From contig DWZQ01000001.1 of NCBI GenBank assembly GCA_019117485.1, positions 1 through 64,000 of the forward strand: DNA of 64,000 nt, given 5' to 3'. Positions 1 through 7,713 of this stretch are shown piece after piece; within the stretch, counting starts at the first letter, position 1; the number at the start of each line of letters is the position of its first letter. The notes below the pieces were generated by a model. It made no database searches, was not told where the DNA came from, and saw only the letters and a program-made list of their open reading frames with translations. Source of the DNA: Candidatus Agathobaculum intestinipullorum. GTDB lineage: Bacteria > Bacillota > Clostridia > Oscillospirales > Butyricicoccaceae. The translations under genes and the position numbers were made by a program.

Positions 1-13
1 CGTTTCTCAAATA

Positions 14-129
<116 letters not shown>

Positions 130-132
130 ACT

Positions 133-166
133 AAAACGCCGGTTCAAAAGAACCGGCGTTTTGCTT
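133..166 (+). terminator. Intrinsic terminator of the rRNA operon
   Basis: A ten-base-pair stem, AACGCCGGTT (135-144) with AACCGGCGTT (151-160), is followed by TTGCTTT. It lies four bases after the 5S RNA. Confidence 0.85.
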
Positions 167-203
167 TATCTGTATGCGTGGAGGGTGGAGGGTGGAGGAT
201 GGC

Positions 204-851
204 ATGTATCAATACATTTTATTTGATCTGGACGGCACATTGACCGACTCGCGGGAAGGCATTACCAAATCCGTGCAGTATGCGCTGGCCAAAATGGATA
301 TTATCGAGTCGAACCTGACGTCACTTGAGCATTTCATCGGCCCGCCGCTATATGATGAGTTCCAACGCTGCTACGGCTTTGATGACGTTCAGGCAAAGCA
401 GGCGGTTGCAGCCTATCGGGAACGGTTTAGCGAAGTAGGTTGGAAAGAAAATTTGCTGTTTGATGGTATCCCTCAGCTGCTTGCAGCACTTCAGGCAGAG
501 GGAAAAACACTCGCGATTGCCTCGTCAAAACCAGTTGTATTTGTTGATAAAATCTTAGATTTATTTGAAATATCGTCGTATTTTGCTGTGGTCTCTGGCG
601 CATCGCTTGATGGTCGTGTCAGTACCAAAGAACAGGTAGTTGAGCAGGCGTTGACTATGCTGGCTGTATCTGATCGCACACAGGCGGTGCTGGTTGGTGA
701 CCGTATGCACGATGCAGAAGGGGCGCGAGTGTGCGGTATTGATTGTATTGGCGTGACGTTCGGCTTTGGCGGTGAGGAGGAATTGCGTACGGCTGGTATC
801 AGTAAGATAGCACGGGATATGCAAGAATTAAAACGTCTGATTTTGGCTTGA
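204..851 (+). CDS. HAD-superfamily hydrolase, phosphoglycolate phosphatase-like
   Basis: This 215-residue protein is a probable small-molecule phosphatase of the HAD superfamily. The nucleophile motif DLDGT is at residues 8-12, the Ser motif (IASSKP) is near 105, and the GDRMHD acid motif is near 165. A helical cap lies between motifs 1 and 2, as in Gph/PpaX-type enzymes. The start at 204 is chosen because GGTGGAGG (191-198) is a good ribosome site and because MYQYILFDLDGT is the usual N-terminus; an upstream ATG at 174 has no such support. The substrate cannot be read from sequence. The gene lies 63 bases ahead of cbiQ and may be co-transcribed with it. Confidence 0.85.
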   Translation: MYQYILFDLDGTLTDSREGITKSVQYALAKMDIIESNLTSLEHFIGPPLYDEFQRCYGFDDVQAKQAVAAYRERFSEVGWKENLLFDGIPQLLAALQAEGKTLAIASSKPVVFVDKILDLFEISSYFAVVSGASLDGRVSTKEQVVEQALTMLAVSDRTQAVLVGDRMHDAEGARVCGIDCIGVTFGFGGEEELRTAGISKIARDMQELKRLILA

Positions 852-914
852 ATCAATCGGGATAGATAGCGCGTTTTAACTGTGCCACATATTGCAACGG
901 AAGGGGGTAGCTGC

Positions 915-1700
915 ATGGCAAACGGACATATACATGGTGCCCATTCAATTGATCGGCTGGCCTATGAGTCCGGAATGCGCACGTGGAATCCGGTGTTCAA
1001 GACCGTGCTGGCGGTTGGCACACTCGTGCTGTGTCTTGCCGCAGATCGTCCGATGGTGTCAACGGCGGTTATCCTTGTGCTGGCGGCGCTGCAAAGGGGC
1101 AAAGGGAAATTACCGCTGCGCGATTATCTTGGATTGATGCTTGTGCCGCTGACCTTTCTACTGCTGGGCGGTGTGGCTGTTGCGTGCGACATTGCTTTGA
1201 CACCTGTATGCGACTGGAATCTGCGCCTTCCGTGGTTTTACCTATGCGTCAGCGCGGAGAGCATCCGGTTTGCTGTGGAACTAGTACTCAAGGCGCTGGG
1301 CGCTGTCAGCGCGATGTACCTGCTGGCACTGACGACCACAGCCTGTGAGCTGGTGGATGTGCTGCGCCGCGCGCATCTGCCGTCGTTGCTGTGCGAGTTG
1401 ATGTATTTGATTTATCGCTTTGTGTTTGTGCTGCTGGACATGTATGGGCGTATGCGGCAGGCCGCAGGCGCACGGCTGGGTTGGAAGGATTTCCGCACCT
1501 CATGTCGCTCGTTCGGAGGTATAGCGGGTAATTTGTTCGTGCTGTCGCTGCGCCGGTCGCGCGTGTATGCCGACGCGATGGCTGCGCGCGGTTATGACGG
1601 GGATTTGCGCTTTCTGGAGGAGGAAAAGCCCGTGCGTGCGGCGCAGATTATATGGACGGGGCTGTTCTGGACGGCGCTTTTGGTGCTTGCCATATGCTAA
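915..1700 (+). CDS. cbiQ: Cobalt ECF transporter, transmembrane T component CbiQ
   Basis: CbiQ (261 aa) is the membrane coupling subunit linking the substrate-binding CbiM to the CbiO ATPase in cobalt uptake. The N-terminus has the typical His-containing segment and the IDRLAYES motif. Four to five hydrophobic segments follow. A coupling region near residues 195-220 contains SLRRSRVYADAMAARGYDG, which matches the A-R-G helices that contact the ATPase. The start at 915 follows AAGGGGGT (901-908). cbiO begins 16 bases downstream. Unusually, this gene lies upstream of the cobalamin riboswitch rather than under it. Confidence 0.9.
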   Translation: MANGHIHGAHSIDRLAYESGMRTWNPVFKTVLAVGTLVLCLAADRPMVSTAVILVLAALQRGKGKLPLRDYLGLMLVPLTFLLLGGVAVACDIALTPVCDWNLRLPWFYLCVSAESIRFAVELVLKALGAVSAMYLLALTTTACELVDVLRRAHLPSLLCELMYLIYRFVFVLLDMYGRMRQAAGARLGWKDFRTSCRSFGGIAGNLFVLSLRRSRVYADAMAARGYDGDLRFLEEEKPVRAAQIIWTGLFWTALLVLAIC

Positions 1701-1716
1701 AAGGAGGAGATTGCCG

Positions 1717-2544
1717 ATGCAGCCGATTTTGCAGGCGAAGAATCTGCGTTTTTGCTATGATTTCGGCGTACCTGCACTGGATGGCGTATCGCTTGATGTG
1801 CATGCGGGCGAACGCATCGCGGTGCTCGGGCCGAACGGGGCTGGGAAATCCACCTTTTTCCTGTGCTTGAATGGGGTACTGGTGCCGGAGAGCGGTCAGC
1901 TCCTGCTGCATGGTAAGCCAGTAGACAAAAAAGCACGAAAAATGCTGTGCGAGCAGGTCGGGATCGTATTTCAAAACGCGGATGACCAAATTATCGCCTC
2001 GACCGTCGCGGCTGAGGTCTCTTTCGGGCCGATGAATCTGCGCCTGCCGCGGAATGAGGTCGCGCGGCGTGTCGACCATGCGTTGGATTACATGGATTTG
2101 CAGGCATTCCGCGCGCGTCCACCGCATGATTTGTCTGGCGGGGAGAAAAAACGGGTGTCGATTGCGGACATCTTGGCGATGGAAAGCGAGATCATCCTGC
2201 TGGATGAGCCTGCCGCGTCACTCGACCCCGCAGGGGAGGAGCGGCTCGAGCATGTGCTCGCCCGTTTGTCGGATGAGGGGTGCACGCTTCTGATTTCCAC
2301 GCACGATATGGATTTTGCCTTTCGATGGGCGACGCGCGTGGTGGTGTTCGCGGATGGGAAGATCCTTGCCGATGGCACGCCGCAGGCGGTGTTCGGTGAC
2401 GCGGCGGTGCTACGGCAGGCGCATCTGCGCCGCCCGCTGCTGATGGAGGTGTGGGATGCGCTGCGCACGCGTAGCTTAGTGCCACTCGATGCTACCTGTC
2501 CGACAACGGTGGAGGGGTTAGAACAGCTGCTGGGTGAAAAGTAA
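1717..2544 (+). CDS. cbiO: Cobalt ECF transporter ATP-binding protein CbiO
   Basis: CbiO (275 aa) is the ABC ATPase of the cobalt importer. Walker A GPNGAGKST is near residue 38, the signature LSGGEKKRVSIA near 137, and Walker B IILLDEP near 158, followed by the switch His in STHDMD. The start is fixed by AAGGAGGAG (1701-1709) eight bases before the ATG. Length and motif order are normal for an ECF A-component. It is translationally close to cbiQ, and its stop lies just ahead of the promoter for the large cobalamin operon. Confidence 0.92.
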   Translation: MQPILQAKNLRFCYDFGVPALDGVSLDVHAGERIAVLGPNGAGKSTFFLCLNGVLVPESGQLLLHGKPVDKKARKMLCEQVGIVFQNADDQIIASTVAAEVSFGPMNLRLPRNEVARRVDHALDYMDLQAFRARPPHDLSGGEKKRVSIADILAMESEIILLDEPAASLDPAGEERLEHVLARLSDEGCTLLISTHDMDFAFRWATRVVVFADGKILADGTPQAVFGDAAVLRQAHLRRPLLMEVWDALRTRSLVPLDATCPTTVEGLEQLLGEK

Positions 2545-2553
2545 GCATCCGCC

Positions 2554-2582
2554 TTGCAGAGCCATTCTCTACATGGTATAAT
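2554..2582 (+). promoter_or_regulatory. Sigma-A promoter of the cobalamin operon
   Basis: TTGCAG (2554-2559) and TATAAT (2577-2582) are separated by 17 bases, and TGG just before the -10 box makes it an extended -10. Transcription should start near 2589, about 30 bases before the riboswitch core. Confidence 0.82.
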
Positions 2583-2617
2583 GAAACTGCTTCTTCTGGC
2601 ATACTATGCCGGATACC

Positions 2618-2790
2618 AAAAGGTGCCTGCCATTTTCTCCGGCAGGAGAATAGGGAAAGAGGTGCAAATCCTCTGCGGTCCCGCCGCTGTAAGGGAAGAG
2701 CGCGCTATCGAATACGTCACTGAACTGGAAGGTTCGGGAAGACCGACTGCGTGCAAGGACGCCCAAGCCAGAATACCTGCCTTTTGGGAT
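2618..2790 (+). promoter_or_regulatory. Cobalamin (AdoCbl) riboswitch
   Basis: The conserved elements occur in order: GGTGCC (2622), the A-rich segment AATAGGGAA, GGTGCAAATCCTCTGC, the B12-box-like CCCGCCGCTGT, CACTGAACTGGAAGG, and the closing GCCAGAATACCTGCC (to 2781). The terminal AGGTGCCTGCC and ACCTGCC segments close the P1 region. It should repress the downstream operon when adenosylcobalamin is plentiful. The product of the operon is the ligand, so the logic is end-product feedback. Confidence 0.93.
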
Positions 2791-2831
2791 GGAAGCGCAT
2801 ACGGCTACGAGCGATGGCCGGTTGTGCGTTA

Positions 2832-2912
2832 GCCCGGCTCTCCGGCAAAGGGAGAGGTGGGCGCTTTGCGCCGGCCTGATGCGTGGGAAGCATCGGGGCA
2901 CGGCGTGTTTTT
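2832..2912 (+). terminator. Riboswitch expression platform with intrinsic terminator
   Basis: A hairpin formed by GCCCGGCTCTCC and GGGAGAGGTGGGC spans about 2832-2862. A second stem pairs CGCCGGCCTGATGC (2869-2882) with GCATCGGGGCACGGCG (2890-2905), and TGTTTTT follows directly. GGCGC-TTT-GCGCC (2860-2872) overlaps the 5' arm of the second stem and could compete with it. This arrangement fits transcription termination controlled by the aptamer; the switching itself is inferred. Confidence 0.6.
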
Positions 2913-2945
2913 GTATCCGTAGTTTTTCGCGGGAAAGGAGAAAAT

Positions 2946-3695
2946 ATGACACAAAAACAACGAAAATTGGTTCGGCTGACCGCCTGTGCTGCGCTTTTGT
3001 GCAGCGTGGTGCCGACGGCGGGTGCCATGCACATTATGGAGGGTTTTTTGCCCCCGTTGATGTGCATCCTGTGGGGCGTGATTGCGCTGCCGTTTCTGTT
3101 GGCGGGATATTTCTCGCTCAAAAAAGCCGTTGCGCGCGATCGGCGTGCAGTGACGCTTATTGCGATGGCAGGCGCGTTTATCTTCGTCATTTCGTCACTC
3201 AAGATTCCGTCCGCAACCGGTTCATGTTCGCATATGACCGGCACAGGACTGGGCGCGATCCTGTTTGGGCCGAGCGCGGTGTCCATCTTGGGTGTGATCG
3301 TGTTGCTGTTTCAGGCGATTTTGCTTGCGCACGGTGGGCTGACTACGCTGGGCGCCAACACTTTTTCCATGGCCGTCGCGGGGCCGTTCGTTTCATTTGG
3401 GATTTACAGGTTGTGCCTTCGGTGCAAAGTGAACAAAAAGGTTTCGGTCTTTTTGGCGGCGGCGCTGGGCGATTTAGTCACCTATTGCGTGACGAGCGTG
3501 CAGCTGGCCGTGGCTTACCCGTCCGCAACGGGCGGCGTTACGGGTTCGCTGTTGGAATTTCTCGGCGTGTTTGCGCCGACGCAGTTACCACTGGCAGTAC
3601 TGGAAGGTGTGCTGACCGTCATGATTATGATGGCACTCGAAGCCTATGCGCAGCCTGAGCTGCGCGCAGTCGGATTTGAGGAGGTGGGCGCATGA
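2946..3695 (+). CDS. cbiM: Cobalt ECF transporter substrate-capture protein CbiM
   Basis: CbiM (249 aa) binds Co2+ and is the specificity subunit of the CbiMNQO importer. A signal-peptide-like N-terminus ends in TAGA, so cleavage would expose Met28-His29 (MHIMEGFLPP), the N-terminal metal ligand typical of the family. Several membrane segments follow, and SSLKIPSATGSCSHMTGTG near 80-100 is the conserved His-containing loop. The ATG follows AAAGGAG (2935-2941). It is the first gene of the riboswitch-controlled operon and overlaps cbiN by four bases. Confidence 0.94.
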   Translation: MTQKQRKLVRLTACAALLCSVVPTAGAMHIMEGFLPPLMCILWGVIALPFLLAGYFSLKKAVARDRRAVTLIAMAGAFIFVISSLKIPSATGSCSHMTGTGLGAILFGPSAVSILGVIVLLFQAILLAHGGLTTLGANTFSMAVAGPFVSFGIYRLCLRCKVNKKVSVFLAAALGDLVTYCVTSVQLAVAYPSATGGVTGSLLEFLGVFAPTQLPLAVLEGVLTVMIMMALEAYAQPELRAVGFEEVGA

Positions 3696-4024
3696 CAAAG
3701 CGGGATAGAGCGTTGATGGTTGCGCTTCTGCTACTTTGTGTGGTGCTGATTGTTGCGCCCGTTGTGGCCTTGCGTGGTGCGGAGTTCGGCGGTTCGGACG
3801 ACGCGGGCAGCGAAAAGGTCGCGGAAATCACAGGCGAGGCGTATGAGCCGTGGGCGACGCCGATATTTGAGCAGCTGCTCGGCGGCGAGCTGCCGGGCGA
3901 ACTGGAAAGCCTGTTGTTCTGTGTGCAGACCGGTGTAGGCGTGGGTGTGATTGCGTTTTTTCTGGGTCGCTTTGTTGAGCGGAAAAAGCAGGAAACTGCA
4001 CGCGAGATGCAAAAGGAACAATGA
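3692..4024 (+). CDS. cbiN: Cobalt ECF transporter accessory protein CbiN
   Basis: CbiN (110 aa) is the small partner of CbiM, with two membrane segments (about residues 8-26 and 76-95) flanking an external loop that carries the EAYEPWATPIFE motif. It is thought to help load metal into CbiM. The gene overlaps cbiM and the adjacent reading frame by ATGA. Size and topology are normal. Confidence 0.9.
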   Translation: MTKRDRALMVALLLLCVVLIVAPVVALRGAEFGGSDDAGSEKVAEITGEAYEPWATPIFEQLLGGELPGELESLLFCVQTGVGVGVIAFFLGRFVERKKQETAREMQKEQ

Positions 4025-4089
4025 GAAAGGTGGGCAGGGCAGGCTTTCGGTCCGTCCTGCCCCATGCTGTTTGCGAGGAGGTGAGCCGG

Positions 4090-5226
4090 ATGACGATGGA
4101 GCAGATGACCTATCAGGGCGGGCAGGCACTGCGCCGCGGCTGGACGACGGGTTCGTGCGCGGCGGCGGCCGCGCAGGCAGCGGCAATGCTGTTGCTGACG
4201 GGTGTCGCTCCTGCCGAAATCGCCTTGCAAACCCCGGCAGGGATTACCTTTCGCTTGCCTGTTGAGCAGCCGCGCTGGGAGGATGGCGCGGCGGTTTGCA
4301 CGGTGCGCAAGGACGCGGGCGACGACCCGGATGTGACAAACGGCGTGCGCATTTCTGCTGCTATGCGCCGCGTGGAAAGCGGCGTTTCGATCGAGGGCGG
4401 CGCGGGCGTTGGGCGTGTGACGCGGCCCGGGCTTTCGGTTCCTGTGGGCGAAGCCGCCATCAACCCCGCCCCGCGTGCGCAAATCATGGCGGCGGTCGAA
4501 CGTGTGGCGCGTGAAACCGGCTATGCGGGCGGTTTTTCGGTTGTCATTTCGGCAGAAAACGGAGCAGAACTCGCCAAACAGACGTATAACGAGCATCTTG
4601 GCGTGGTGGGAGGTATCTCGATTCTCGGCACGAGCGGCGTGGTCGAGCCGATGAGCGAAAAGGCGCTGCTGGATACCATCCGGCTGGAACTTGACAGCCG
4701 GTATGCGGCTGGGCGACGCATCGCGTTCCTCTGTCCGGGCAACTATGGTGCGGATTTTTCGCGGGATACGCTGGGATTGGATTTAGAACAGGCGGTCAAG
4801 TGTTCGAACTTCATTGGGGACACGCTGGATTATGCCGCGTTCCGCGGGTTTGCGGATATCCTGCTGGTCGGACACGCGGGCAAGCTGGTTAAACTCGCCG
4901 CAGGCGTGATGAACACACATTCATCGGTCGCGGACGGACGACAGGAGATATTCACCGCACACGCGGCGCTGTGCGGCGCGGGGCGCGCTACGCTCGAAGG
5001 CTTGATGGATGCGGTTTCGGTGGATGCCTGCATCGACTTGCTGAATAAAGACGGCTTGCGGGATGCGGTGCTTGCGCGTATCGGCGCGGCAATCGAAAAG
5101 CGCCTTGCGTTGCGGCTGCGTGGCAAGGCGCGCGCGGAATTTATCATGTTTACAGGAAAATATGGTATACTGGCACAGTCGTCCGGGGCACGGGCGCTGT
5201 GCGAGCGATTAAAGGAGATCGTATGA
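4090..5226 (+). CDS. cbiD: Cobalt-precorrin-5B C1-methyltransferase CbiD
   Basis: CbiD (378 aa) methylates C-1 of the corrin ring in the anaerobic pathway after ring contraction. The N-terminal RRGWTTGSCAAAAAQAA is the family signature, and GHAGKLVKLAAGVMNTHS near 265 is also characteristic. An in-frame ATG at 4021 overlaps the cbiN stop, but the start at 4090 has the better ribosome site (GAGGAGGTG, 4075-4083) and matches the usual N-terminus. The stop overlaps cbiL by four bases. Confidence 0.92.
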   Translation: MTMEQMTYQGGQALRRGWTTGSCAAAAAQAAAMLLLTGVAPAEIALQTPAGITFRLPVEQPRWEDGAAVCTVRKDAGDDPDVTNGVRISAAMRRVESGVSIEGGAGVGRVTRPGLSVPVGEAAINPAPRAQIMAAVERVARETGYAGGFSVVISAENGAELAKQTYNEHLGVVGGISILGTSGVVEPMSEKALLDTIRLELDSRYAAGRRIAFLCPGNYGADFSRDTLGLDLEQAVKCSNFIGDTLDYAAFRGFADILLVGHAGKLVKLAAGVMNTHSSVADGRQEIFTAHAALCGAGRATLEGLMDAVSVDACIDLLNKDGLRDAVLARIGAAIEKRLALRLRGKARAEFIMFTGKYGILAQSSGARALCERLKEIV

Positions 5227-5915
5227 GCAAAGGAATTTTGTATGGCGTGGGTGTCGGCCCGGGCGACCCGGAACTGCTGACAGCCAAGGCCATCCGTGTA
5301 ATCGGGGAGAGCGATTTGATTGCCGTGCCGCAGTCGGGCGCAGGCGAGCAGACCGCGCTGCAAATCGCGGCACAGTACATCGGGGACAAGCCCGTGCTGC
5401 ACTGTGAGATGCCGATGACGCGCGACAAGGCGCTGCGCGACGCGTGCCACGACCGCGCAGCGAACGAGATCTGCGCGCAGTTGGACGCGGGCAAAACCGT
5501 GGCATTCCTGACGCTCGGTGACCCGACCGTATACTCGACCTGCTGGTATGTACTGCGGCGCGTGCAGGCGCGCGGCTACGCAACCGAGATCATCCCTGGC
5601 GTGCCGTCGTTCTGCGCGGCGGCAGCCACGCTCGGCCGCGCGCTGTGCGAGGACGGCGAAATGCTGCATATCATTCCCGCATCGCACGGCGGTCTGGACG
5701 CGGCACTCGATTTATCCGGCAGCCGTGTGCTGATGAAGGCGGGCAAGTCGATTTTGGAGGTGCGCGACAAGCTGGCCGCGCGCGGCGAGCTGGCAAACGC
5801 GGCGCTCGTCGAGCGCTGTGGCATGGAGGGCGAACGTATCGTCACCGACCTTGCCCAGCTCGACGACCCGACTGGGTATTTTTCCATCATTCTGGTGAAG
5901 GAGGAGCAGGCATGA
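5223..5915 (+). CDS. cbiL: Precorrin-2 / cobalt-factor II C20-methyltransferase CbiL
   Basis: CbiL (230 aa) adds the C-20 methyl group to cobalt-factor II using SAM. The tetrapyrrole methylase opening GVGVGPGDPELLTAKA is at residues 7-22 and the TLGDPTVYST loop near 97. The start overlaps the cbiD stop by ATGA with a GGAGA site just upstream. It is the first of five separate SAM-dependent corrin methylase domains of this fold in the operon. Confidence 0.9.
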   Translation: MSKGILYGVGVGPGDPELLTAKAIRVIGESDLIAVPQSGAGEQTALQIAAQYIGDKPVLHCEMPMTRDKALRDACHDRAANEICAQLDAGKTVAFLTLGDPTVYSTCWYVLRRVQARGYATEIIPGVPSFCAAAATLGRALCEDGEMLHIIPASHGGLDAALDLSGSRVLMKAGKSILEVRDKLAARGELANAALVERCGMEGERIVTDLAQLDDPTGYFSIILVKEEQA

Positions 5916-6667
5916 TCTATTTTGTCGGTGCAGGCTCGGGTGCGCCCGACCTGATCACCGTGCGTGGCGCGAAGCTACTTGCGCAGGCGGATGTGATCGT
6001 CTACGCAGGTTCGCTGGTCAATCCTGCTCTACTGGAGTATAAAAAGGACGGCTGCGAGGTGTACGACAGTGCCAAGATGACGCTTGAGGAGGTCATCGCC
6101 GTCATGGCGCCCGCCGCGCAGGCAGGCAAGACTGTGGTGCGCCTGCACACGGGCGACCCGTGCGTGTACGGCGCGCACCGCGAGCAGATGGACGCGCTCG
6201 ACCGACTGGGGTTGGACTACGAGGTCTGCCCCGGCGTTTCCTCGTTCTGCGGCGCAGCGGCGGCCTTAAAAGCCGAGTATACGCTGCCGAACGTCAGCCA
6301 GACGGTCATCCTGACCCGCATGGAAGGGCGCACGCCCGTGCCGGAAAAAGAGCAGATCGAAGCCCTTGCGGCGCACGGCGCGACGATGGTGATTTTCCTG
6401 TCTGCGGGGCAGCTGGAAAAATTGTCTGCACGGCTGATGGCGGGCGGCTACACGCCCGAAATGCCGGCTGCAATTGTCTATAAGGCCACATGGCCGGACG
6501 AAAAGGTCATCCGCACGACGGTGGCAGGGCTGGCCGAAGCTGCTGCCCGCGAGGGCGTGACCAAAACCGCGCTCATTACGGTTGGTGGTTTTCTAGGCGA
6601 TGACTACGACCGCTCCAAACTCTACGACCCGACGTTCACTACGGGCTTCCGCGAGGCCAGCCGATGA
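5912..6667 (+). CDS. cbiF: Cobalt-precorrin-4 C11-methyltransferase CbiF
   Basis: CbiF (251 aa) methylates C-11. It opens with VGAGSGAPDLITVRG (residues 5-19), which is the CbiF/CobM form of the methylase motif, and has HTGDPCVYGA near 82 and PGVSSFCGAAAALKAEYTLP near 108. It overlaps cbiL and cbiG by four bases each, with GAAGGAGGAG upstream. The length matches the family. Confidence 0.92.
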   Translation: MIYFVGAGSGAPDLITVRGAKLLAQADVIVYAGSLVNPALLEYKKDGCEVYDSAKMTLEEVIAVMAPAAQAGKTVVRLHTGDPCVYGAHREQMDALDRLGLDYEVCPGVSSFCGAAAALKAEYTLPNVSQTVILTRMEGRTPVPEKEQIEALAAHGATMVIFLSAGQLEKLSARLMAGGYTPEMPAAIVYKATWPDEKVIRTTVAGLAEAAAREGVTKTALITVGGFLGDDYDRSKLYDPTFTTGFREASR

Positions 6668-7713
6668 AGCACGCAAAATTTGTTTCGTTCACGAAGGTGG
6701 GCGCGCAGACTGCGGAAAAGGCGGCAGCGCTGTTGCCGGACTTTCTCACCGAGCGGTACGCCCGCACGGTGGACCCGTCGCTTGCGGGCACGCAGCTTTT
6801 GCGTTTTGCGCAGCAGGCAATGGTGGACTGCGATCTGATCGTATTCGTCGGTGCGGCGGGCATTGCGGTGCGCGCGGTCGCGCCGTATCTCATGGGTAAG
6901 GCGTTCGACCCGGCGGTGCTGGTCATTGACGAGGCCGGGCGGTTCGTGATCCCGATTTTGTCCGGACACCTCGGCCGTGCGAACGCGCTCGCTGAGCGGC
7001 TGGCAGATGGCCTCGGCGCACAGGCGGTTATTACGACCGCGACCGATGGCCGTGCGGTCTTTGCGGTCGATACATGGGCAGCGGCGCATAACTGCGCGGT
7101 GGTTGACCCGGAGCATATCAAGCACGTTTCGGGCGCGCTGTTGCGCGGCGAGCCGGTCGGTTTGCAGTCGGATTTTCCGGTGGACGGCCGTTTGCCCGCT
7201 CAGGTGACGCTGGACGGCGCGCCGGACAGCGGTTTTGTAATCAGCTTTGACCAAAGTGCCGCACCGTTTTCGCATACGTTGCATTTAGTACCATGCATTG
7301 TGTTTCTGGGCATCGGTTGCCGCAAAGGGACAGATGAAAAAACGATAGAAGCCGCCGTGCAGGCGGCGCTGGACGGTGCGGGCGTGTCTTGGGACGCGGT
7401 GCGCGGGGTGGCCAGCATTGATATCAAGCAAAACGAGCCGGGGCTACTGCACTTTTGCGAAACTCACGGCCTACCGCTGACCGTATATTCAGCGGAGACG
7501 CTGCAAAACGTGCCGGGCGATTTTACACCGTCGGACTTTGTCACGCGCACGGTCGACGTGGATAACGTGTGCGAGCGCGCGGCGGTGTGCGCCGCGTCGG
7601 GCGGAGCGCTGCTTTGCCGCAAGACCGCACGGAACGGCGTGACGATTGCTCTTGCGGCGCAGGAGTTCCGCGCACAATTTGACGAACAAGAGTGGGAGGA
7701 CAAACAGCTGTGA
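6664..7713 (+). CDS. cbiG: Cobalt-precorrin-5A hydrolase CbiG
   Basis: CbiG (349 aa) opens the delta-lactone of cobalt-precorrin-5A and releases the two-carbon fragment as acetaldehyde. The protein has the usual three-part layout: an N-terminal domain, a central part with PILSGHLGRANALAERLAD (near 97-115), and a C-terminal CbiG domain starting around LGIGCRKGTDEKTIEAAV. Its presence identifies the anaerobic (early cobalt insertion) route. It overlaps both neighbours. Confidence 0.91.
   Translation: MKHAKFVSFTKVGAQTAEKAAALLPDFLTERYARTVDPSLAGTQLLRFAQQAMVDCDLIVFVGAAGIAVRAVAPYLMGKAFDPAVLVIDEAGRFVIPILSGHLGRANALAERLADGLGAQAVITTATDGRAVFAVDTWAAAHNCAVVDPEHIKHVSGALLRGEPVGLQSDFPVDGRLPAQVTLDGAPDSGFVISFDQSAAPFSHTLHLVPCIVFLGIGCRKGTDEKTIEAAVQAALDGAGVSWDAVRGVASIDIKQNEPGLLHFCETHGLPLTVYSAETLQNVPGDFTPSDFVTRTVDVDNVCERAAVCAASGGALLCRKTARNGVTIALAAQEFRAQFDEQEWEDKQL

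Noticed and set aside
2554-2832. A 92-codon open frame over the riboswitch
   Set aside because: The region is explained by the promoter and the cobalamin aptamer; conservation is at RNA level.
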